Part shown: in pieces, positions 57,578 through 64,000 of the stretch | Position numbering within the stretch: position 1 is the first letter of the stretch | Layout of the letters: every line of letters begins with the position of its first letter | Source: Terfezia claveryi | Lineage: Eukaryota > Ascomycota > Pezizomycetes > Pezizales > Pezizaceae | Assembly (NCBI GenBank): GCA_015179025.1 | Contig: WHUX01000222.1 | Location: 19,985 to 83,984, forward strand | Reading direction: 5' to 3' | Length of the DNA stretch: 64,000 nucleotides | The notes under the pieces: model-generated | The model's database searches: none | What the model was told of the DNA's origin: nothing | Seen by the model: only the letters and a program-made list of their open reading frames with translations | Translations under genes and position numbers: made by a program

Positions 57578-58117
57578 CTACCACTGTGAATTAAATTCCT
57601 CCCATAAATGCTGGTACTCCAAATCAGGTATTTCTGAATCAGGTATTGTGGAAATCTCCACATTAGACAAATCAAAGTGGTCCATAGACCCCAGATCAGA
57701 GTCGACCCAACTATCAGCCCACCTAACTTTTTTCTGAATTAGCTGACTCAGATAGACTAGTTGTGGTGCTTGCCTTGCGGCTGAAAAATGCACCAATTGG
57801 TCATCGCAATATTGCAAGACCCATTCCTTGATTCTCACATTCAGACCTTCACAACTCGGATTTACTTGTTCCCAACGAAATTGGTAATCTAGTTCTGCTA
57901 GAAGTTGACAATCTACTAATCTCTGTATTAGATCGACTCGGATAGGGGTAGTGGTGGTAGTGGAGGTAGTGGTAGTAGTGGTGGTAGTGGTAGTAGTGGT
58001 GGTAGTGGTGGTAGTGGTTGTAGTGGTGGTAGTGGTAGGATTGGTGCGAGTCGTGATAGTACTAACCACGTGAGTGGTCAATAAGACAAGAAGAATGGCA
58101 ATAATACAGAAGTACAT
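57578..58117 (-). CDS. Threonine-rich secreted protein, unknown function
   Basis: 179 codons, uninterrupted. ATG at 58117 in the context ATCAACATG. Residues 1-19 (MYFCIIAILLVLLTTHVVS) form a textbook signal peptide. Residues ~27-60 are an almost pure Thr run, a likely O-glycosylated stalk. The rest (~119 residues) is a globular-looking acidic domain with three cysteines (LVDCQLLAELDYQFRWEQ, NPSCEGLNVRI, LQYCDDQLVHF) and no membrane anchor. The Thr run is encoded by an ACC/ACT repeat. No stop shows RIP damage although the neighbours do. The family is not recognised. A cell-wall or secreted effector-like protein is possible; a chance or orphan frame cannot be fully excluded. Confidence 0.72.
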   Translation of the reverse strand: MYFCIIAILLVLLTTHVVSTITTRTNPTTTTTTTTTTTTTTTTTTTTTTTTSTTTTTPIRVDLIQRLVDCQLLAELDYQFRWEQVNPSCEGLNVRIKEWVLQYCDDQLVHFSAARQAPQLVYLSQLIQKKVRWADSWVDSDLGSMDHFDLSNVEISTIPDSEIPDLEYQHLWEEFNSQW

Positions 58118-58300
58118 GTTGATGTTGTTAGAGATATTCTATAATACAGTATAATATTGCGGTATTGTGCAATAGAGGATATTGTAGTATAGAGGATGTT
58201 GTGCTATAGGGTTAGCATGTTGACACGTAAATGCCTATGCTATCATATGAGAGGCCAGTGCCTACCAACGCTGGTGTTGTTACTCTACTAAACATTAGCA

Positions 58301-58365
58301 CTAAACCTATAATATATGTGCTAAACCTATAACATGTGTGCTAAACCTATAATATGCATGCTAAT
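58301..58365 (+). repeat. 20-bp tandem repeat, three units
   Basis: GCTAAACCTATAAYATRTGT repeated about three times, upstream of the secreted-protein gene (on its 5' side). May lie in the promoter region. Confidence 0.75.
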
Positions 58366-58427
58366 GCAAGACTCTTATGTAGAGGGGGTACCAAATTCAT
58401 TGCCACCTAGCTGTACATGTGTATGAA

Positions 58428-58537
58428 ACTTATGCTTTCGAGGCTTAGGTATATATATATGCAAAAAACTCATGCTTAGGAGACTTATGTATACATGAGT
58501 ACAAAACTTATACTTTTGAGGCTTATGTATATATGTA
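58428..58537 (+). repeat. Three units of the F3-type ~38-bp minisatellite
   Basis: GAAACTTATGCTTTCGAGGC then TTAGGTATATATATATGC, followed by two more units. The same motif forms the F3 centre at 45110-45712. Confidence 0.75.
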
Positions 58538-58866
58538 GTGTTCCCCTCAAGGCAATTTTTTGTTGAACTGCCTTGCCAAAACTCACCCTAGCGAGTCGGT
58601 TTTTCTTTACTCTTTAAACTAGGAAGTTGTTTATTCACTGCTTTGGATTACTCGGGCCAGCGCCGAGTAGCTGATATGTACTCGCTAACCCTTAGTATTA
58701 TTGATTTAGTACTAGTATCAGTGCTTAACTCTGGATGAGTTTTCAAATATACTATATATAATTTGGGTCAAATTTAACTTAGCACACCATTACTGTTACG
58801 GATTTCTGCATGTCATGGATTGCCTCCACTGTCATGAAATTGTCACTATTTCTTAGAGTCCCATAG
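58538..58866. other. Intergenic, no gene seen
   Basis: Holds a small dyad (CAAGGCA ... TGCCTTG, 58555-58583) and otherwise nothing recognised. Confidence 0.45.
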
Positions 58867-58950
58867 TTGTTACGGAATCAACACAAGTTATTACATAATC
58901 AACTCAAGTAGTTATGGAATCAACTCAAGTTGTTACGGAATCAATATTAC
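58867..58950 (+). repeat. 21-bp tandem repeat, four units
   Basis: Units of GTTGTTACGGAATCAACTCA(A), the last running into the LTR at 58945. Confidence 0.8.
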
Positions 58951-60591
58951 AGCTGAGATTATGCAGACTGGGCCAGTACAACACAATGGTAGGTGGCCAG
59001 AAGTTAACCTCGCTTTCCTATATATATACCCATTTCTTGTATCTAGCTATTACTGTCTAAGACTCAAGCTAAGTTTTATATCGCTGGGTTACTTTAAATG
59101 AAGCTATTATTCTTCACACATTGTACACCTAGTTAGGCCTAAGCAAGGGATTATGCCTTCGTAAAATATATATATCGAAATTCCAAATGATATCACTGTG
59201 ATCCCTAGCTCACCCCTAATATTACTTCGCTTTGACAAAAGGGACTGGTTATTTTGGCTAATTACCCCTCCCTTGCTAACTACATGGTTGGACAGCTGGA
59301 ATATGGCTAAAAAGAAGTCACTAGATTGTTGGCTAATATGAATGACATCGGAAATAATTATTTCCCTCTCCTATATGCTTATTAGCTTATTTTAAATAAC
59401 CTACTAATCCTATATTGAGATCTCCGGATCTGCTAAGTCTTAGATCTCGAGCGACATGCTCTTAGCCTAGATTCTAAGGTCCCAAAAGAGCCTATAAGGC
59501 TACGAACAAGCCTATAAGGCCCCACTGAGTAAGCTTACAAGCGTTTGAGTGAGCTTACATACTCCCGAATAACCTCAAAGCTCAAAAGTCCCGCTTTAGC
59601 TTATAAGCTCAAAGACCCCCTGCCTTGAGTGTAGACTCAAGCTAGCAGTGTGAGTACTAAAGACAAAAAACGAGTGCTGCGAGCACAGAAGATCCAAATG
59701 AGTACCATGAGCATGCAAATACTATGACTCCCCCCTTGTACTGGCAAGTCTGGTTAGATAGCTGGGAAAGTATGTGTTGAACCTTTTCCCGTGATGTTGG
59801 CTTTTTCCTACAGGGTTTTGCCATGCAGAGGTTTTTAATGGCAATGGTATGTGGAGATGCCCCCCTCTATGAGATTATCCTAAATCTATGATTTATATAT
59901 ATATTGCACCTTATATTAAGATACCTCTGAATCAGTTGATCCATATATCATGGGAAGCAGATCGAGAGCAAGTCGCCAGAGAACTGAAGCTATCCGATCT
60001 GATGTTTAAGTACTGGCATGATTCCACTATATTTGAAAGAATACCCCCATCCTTTCAAACCCACCTACTAGCCAATATGCAAGACTGTTTAGGCACTATT
60101 GTTCAGACCACCATGTCCAATGTTTTCGTACCATCGTGTCCAATGTTGTCAGACCACTATATCTAATATTGTTAGACCGCCATATCTAATGTTGTCGGGA
60201 ACAGCCCCAATATCTATACCTTCATACATTAGCATGTAGATCAGAGGGTTAGTGAAGATGGTTGGTCAGGACACCCTCTAGCAGAGGGGGATTACTGTTA
60301 TAGCTGAGATTATGCAGACCAGGCCAGTACCACTCGATGGTGGGTGGCCTGAAGTCAACCCCGCTTTCCTATATATATACGCACATCTTATATCTAGTTA
60401 TTGTTCTCTAAGACTTAAGTGAAGTATTGTATCGCTGGGTTACTTTACTTTATCAAATGAATCAGTCTATATTCTTCTCTATATGCTCCGTGTAGCCCAG
60501 TTAGGCCCAAGACCAGTGCTTATACCTTCATAGGCTCCAAATATATCGATATGCCGATAGATATCCCCATATCGCTGGCTCGCCCCTAACA
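58945..60591 (+). mobile_element. Small non-coding LTR element (TRIM-like)
   Basis: LTRs 58945-59221 (277 bp) and 60296-60591 (296 bp) are co-linear. The second begins TGTTA and ends TAACA; the first has TATTA/TAATA. A purine tract (GCAGAGGGGGATTAC) precedes the second. The internal ~1.07 kb has no retroviral domain; the longest open frame, 59888-60166 (92 codons), matches nothing. Orientation follows the purine tract. Mobilisation would depend on other elements. Confidence 0.7.
60103..60200 (+). repeat. ~23-bp tandem repeat inside the TRIM-like element
   Basis: Four units of the form GACCACCATGTCCAATGTTG. Absent from the second internal copy as far as it extends. Confidence 0.65.
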
Positions 60592-61323
60592 TTACTTCGC
60601 TTTGACAAAATGGACTGGTGATTCTAGGTCTAATCACCCATCCCTCTCTACCTACACTGTCGGACAGCTCGAAAATGGCTAAAGTCATGTCACTCTATTA
60701 TTTGGCTATATTAGCGACGTCAGAAATAATTATTTCCCCCTCCTATTTGCTTATTAGTTTGTTCTAAATAACCGACTAATCCTATATTGAGATCCCCGAA
60801 TCAGCTAAGTCTTAGATCTCGAGCGACATGCTCCTAGCTAGGCCTATAAGGCCCTGAACGAGCCTCTGCGGCCCCGAATAAGCCTCTAAGGCCCCGAACG
60901 AGCTCCAAACTCAAAAGCCCCATCCGAGCTCAAAGCTCCAAAACCCCGATCGAGTTCATGAGCTCAAAGACCGCGAAGACTCAAGCTAGCACTCCGGGTG
61001 CTAAAGACTCAAACGAGCATTGTAAGTGCCCAAGACCCGAACGAGTACCCCGACCATGCCAATGAACAAGACCCCCCCTTGCATAGGCAAGTCGGGTTAG
61101 ATAGCTAGGAAAGCATGTATTGAACCTTTTCCTATGATGTTGGCTTTTTCCCACTGGGTTTTGCCGTGCAAAGGTTTTTAATGGCAATGGCATGTGGGAT
61201 ACCCCCTCCTATCAAGATTACCCCGAATCTGCAAATCCTTCAGATGTTCCGGATCTACGATCCATATATGTGTCGCACCTCATGTTAAGATACCCGATCT
61301 GATGTTTAAGCATTAGCATGACC
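60592..61323 (+). mobile_element. Second, truncated internal copy of the TRIM-like element
   Basis: After the second LTR the internal sequence repeats (ATTACTTCGCTTTGACAAAA at 59221 and 60591; TAAGTCTTAGATCTCGAGCG near 59435 and 60803; GGTTTTTAATGGCAATGG near 59830 and 61173). It stops near 61323 without a third LTR. It includes a run of GGCCCCGAACGAGCCTCTAA-like repeats. Confidence 0.75.
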
Positions 61324-61760
61324 ATCAGCAAAAAAAATTCTCCATCATGACGCAGCAACTAGTTTTGTTCCACCTGGTGCACCACCAAATTCCTGCTGCC
61401 TCTCATGCACCCTGTTCATGCTACAAAATTTCTGCTCCCACTCATGCACCCCATGCGCATCGTCAAAATATATGCTCTACACCTCGAACACCACCAAATT
61501 CCCACTGCCTCTCATACACCCTATGTGCACCCTCAAACTTCAGCAGAAAAAATAAACAAATCTGTATCCGGACGCATCAACTACTTTTATACCATCCCAT
61601 GTATTACAATTTTCTGCTTACCTCTATACGCCCCCACACATGCCCTCCTAATATTGGCCTGGCACCTGTTTTACATCCGACACTTCACGTTCTTTGTGGC
61701 TCTTCTCTCAACTGGTCACAAGTTTATTATTTCCTAATCATAAATCATATTCCATGTCTC
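61324..61760. other. 3' flank of the Plavaka-type element, no gene seen
   Basis: An imperfect direct repeat of about 110 bp around CACCACCAAATTCCTGCTGC and CACCACCAAATTCCCACTGC. Open frames here are Pro/His/Cys-rich repeat translations. Confidence 0.5.
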
Positions 61761-64000
61761 TCAGTCTATTCTATTATTTACCAACCAACTTTCCCCCGGC
61801 TCTAATGGTATCAAATGCGCAATCCCTTCTATTTGTGATATCTTAACTATAACCCCTTCCCCACTCATCGGCAATCCAACGCGAACCATCCCTTCCGTGC
61901 CCTGCACAGCATTCAACCCAATGCATTGAAGCAGATTCACATGCGCCAACCGATGCACCATTCCTGCTATAGTTATTACTTTGAACAATGCATTGATTCG
62001 TCCTGGTATTCGACCATTCAGCGTCCCTACTGGTGCCTCATCCAATGCACGCTGTCTCCTTACCCATATCCAATCGTATCTTTCCTTCCTGTGAAATTTC
62101 TCGGTGCATCTAGCATTGTGCAAAATGAACCCTTCTCCACTGAACTTTGGCACTGGAATTTGAAGCACCCCATATGAACGAATTTCCTGAACTAACAGCT
62201 CGGTAGGGTCGGAATCCATGCTTCTAACTTCCTGCCTTAAAAACGCTTGCGTTGTCAGCACCAGATCTGGCAAGCCAGTTACACGCTCCAGATCCTCGAG
62301 GCTGGATATTAATCCCAACTCAATTTTCCCCCGCAACTTCAAGTAGACCTGTTTTCCGACACCTGGCGTCACATCTCTGTTTTGCCTAACCTGGTTCCAT
62401 AGATTAAGTGTCAAGTCCTTCATAGCAAAAGTATGATCCCTCGTGTAGGTAGTAACTATCTGTGGTGTTGCATTAACCCTATTACTTCGACGGTAAGCAT
62501 CCTTAAGGCCTTTATGCATAGCTTCACTGATATTCGTGGAATATTGAGCTAGAGCCCCAAACTTCGGAATCTGTTCGGCATAATGGGAGATTAAATGGAT
62601 TTTTGGGAAATTGAAGTGCGCCCCTTCTTGTAAAATCTCATTCACCAATTCCCGATGTTGCAAGGTATTTTCTTGACGCATCCTAACCTTTTCCGACGCC
62701 CTGAGGTCTTCAACCAATGATCCCGCTTGTTCCTTCAACAAATCCTTATGTGCTTCTGCAGCAGCCTTTCTTGTTTTCTTATCAGCACGGAACCTCAAGA
62801 ACACAGCTTTAGTTTCATGAAACACACGCAAATATTCTTGTAAATAAGAAACTGTCTTATCCGTATGACTAGGATACTGAGTCATGAGATAGAAGTCAGT
62901 GATGCTACGTACGCAGCGAATTGCTCGGTTGAACTCCTGTACCTGACCTCCGGTGGGCCGTGGTTGGTTGGCCTTCCGACGCAACGCCGCGGTAAATGTT
63001 CCAAAAATGACTTTACCAAAGTTCCGCATTTCCTTTCCCGACCATTGTGAAACAACTCGGTATCTCTTGGTCTGAACTGAAAATCCGGGGTAGGGAGGCA
63101 ACCGATGCCAGACATAGTCAAATGCATTAATCCGCTCATAGTATTCTAGAAAACCTTGAATCCAATCCATTAAATGATTTAACACTCCTAGGAGGATATT
63201 GTGCAAAACATCTGCTCGAACGAGCTCAGGCGGATTTATATTTGGGACTGACCACAAGGCGTTTTTGATGTTTTTAACGCCGTTTGCTTTCAAACTGACA
63301 GCGTCGAAATCGTTGTACGCTGCGGCATAATTTTGATGTGAGTGAGCTGGATAACCACTTCCTGAATACTCACCAAGCTTCTCGGTCGGAATTGTGCAAG
63401 AAGGGCAGCGGTTGTTTGCAATACCATGGATTGTAGCATTTTCCATATGGTCAGCGAGCCAACAAAAGAGCTTAGGAAAGCATAAGCGTACGTTCCCATC
63501 AGCACAAACCATCTCGTAGCCTTTCTGACATCTCACGTCAGATAGCGGTTTTAGCAAATGCGCCAAAACATCGTGTATGGTTTGCAACGCCTGAATTTCC
63601 TGCATTTCTACCGAATACCCAGGTATTTTGTTGATTCGTTTCGGGCCAATCCGTAGTAGTGCAATTGGTATCCAGGCATGCATCGTATGTGTATTGCGTA
63701 TGGAGCTTCCGATATTGCCTATACTCATATAAACAGGCCATAACTTTTTGTCTCCAGAGAAATTCGTTAGGTGAGTTTCATCTGATGCTAGTAAAATCGG
63801 AACAAGTGTCCCGCCTTCAGGTAGCAAAGCCTATCCGTTTCAGTTAGTTGGATATCCGACGTAGTACACACAAATTGCTCACCTGAGTGTCTTCCCACCA
63901 CTGTGCAGTATGGATCTCACTATATACCCTGTTCCCTTCGTTGTCGTATTCTTGCCGCGGGCCCCAGGCCATCTCGCTGGCATAAACCTTTTGGCGTAGA
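61761..64000 (-). CDS. Plavaka-type (KDZ-related) transposase, partial at its 5' end
   Basis: Exon 61761-63830 is open for about 690 codons; an upstream exon reads EYDNEGNRVYSEIHTAQWWE and runs off the window. Splicing 63831-63882 joins EDTQ to ALLPEGGTLVPILLASDETH in frame. Diagnostic blocks of the fungal Plavaka family: LASDETHLTNFSGDKKLWPV, YMSIGNIGSSIR, CADGNVRLCFPKLFCWLADH, CPSCTIPTEKLGEY (a Cys pair), PELVRADVLHNILLGVLNHL, FNFPKIHLISHYAEQIPKFG and TNISEAMHKGLKDAYRRSN. The Asp in LASDE and in RADVLH are candidate catalytic residues. It would cut and paste its element in the nucleus. No stop or frameshift is visible, so it may be functional. Confidence 0.9.
63831..63882 (-). other. Intron in the Plavaka-type transposase
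   Basis: 52 bp on the minus strand, GTGAGCAATT to ACGGATAG, with a branch-point-like CTAAC 15-20 bases before the 3' splice site. It preserves the reading frame on both sides. Confidence 0.82.

Noticed and set aside
57379..57675. 98-codon frame with RAGRRAGG and EELVEELV repeats
   Set aside because: Translation of the GC-rich minisatellite, overlapping the 5' part of nothing and the 3' end of the real secreted-protein gene in another frame.
59888..60166. 92-codon frame in the TRIM-like element as a gene
   Set aside because: Not preserved in the second internal copy and no recognisable domain.

Overview
The window is a transposon graveyard from a filamentous ascomycete fungus (Pezizomycotina-like). 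This rests on chromodomain-bearing Ty3/gypsy elements, Ty1/copia elements, Tc1/mariner and Plavaka-type DNA transposases, short GT-AG introns of 52-55 bp, and a heavy C-to-T / G-to-A decay pattern (CAA to TAA, CAG to TAG, CGA to TGA, TGG to TAG, TGT to TAT) that matches repeat-induced point mutation (RIP). No rRNA, tRNA, CRISPR array or conserved housekeeping gene was seen. The only intact-looking non-transposon gene is a small threonine-rich secreted protein at 57578-58117 (minus).

Layout. 1-2056: 5' part of copia-1 (minus), inserted in gypsy-3. 2057-3778: gypsy-3 gag start and LTR (minus); the LTR holds a solo LTR (2783-3420). 4671-35450: one old, strongly RIPed Ty3/gypsy chromovirus on the plus strand (gypsy-A, 589-bp LTRs). 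It has been split by foldback element F1 in its 5' LTR, foldback F2 in its reverse transcriptase, a MITE, and an 18-kb insertion. That insertion is copia-2 (13964-32008, minus), itself split by gypsy-1 (14510-20696, minus) and gypsy-2 (24849-31199, minus). LTR pairs match in length and target-site duplications (TSDs) can be read at each level, so the order of events is directly visible. 35456-41045: RIPed remains of a plus-strand gypsy (gypsy-4) and of copia-3, with MITEs. 41239-44480: copia-4 (plus), carrying a clean solo LTR and another MITE. 44480-46397: foldback F3, a giant palindrome whose arms and centre are made of minisatellites. 46400-55557: gypsy-B (plus), a full-length Ty3/gypsy element of another lineage, with an extra 405-codon gene (ORF3) and its own TATA box between pol and the 3' LTR. 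55560-56920: a Tc1/mariner element with an intron. 56965-58545: GC-rich minisatellite, the secreted-protein gene and small tandem repeats. 58945-61320: a small non-coding LTR element repeated in tandem. 61761-64000: a Plavaka-type transposase (minus) running off the right edge.

How it fits together. The parts are mobile elements acting on one another rather than a pathway. RIP damage is heaviest in the outermost (oldest) layers and lightest in the innermost ones. The items I rate most worth following are the C2H2 zinc finger at the C-terminus of the copia-2 polyprotein, ORF3 of gypsy-B between two copies of the polypurine tract, the three palindromic foldback elements, a MITE family that seems to exchange its internal minisatellite, and the secreted-protein gene surviving among transposons. 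Boundaries come from reading the sequence by eye. Boundaries backed by TSDs are firm; those in RIPed DNA are approximate.
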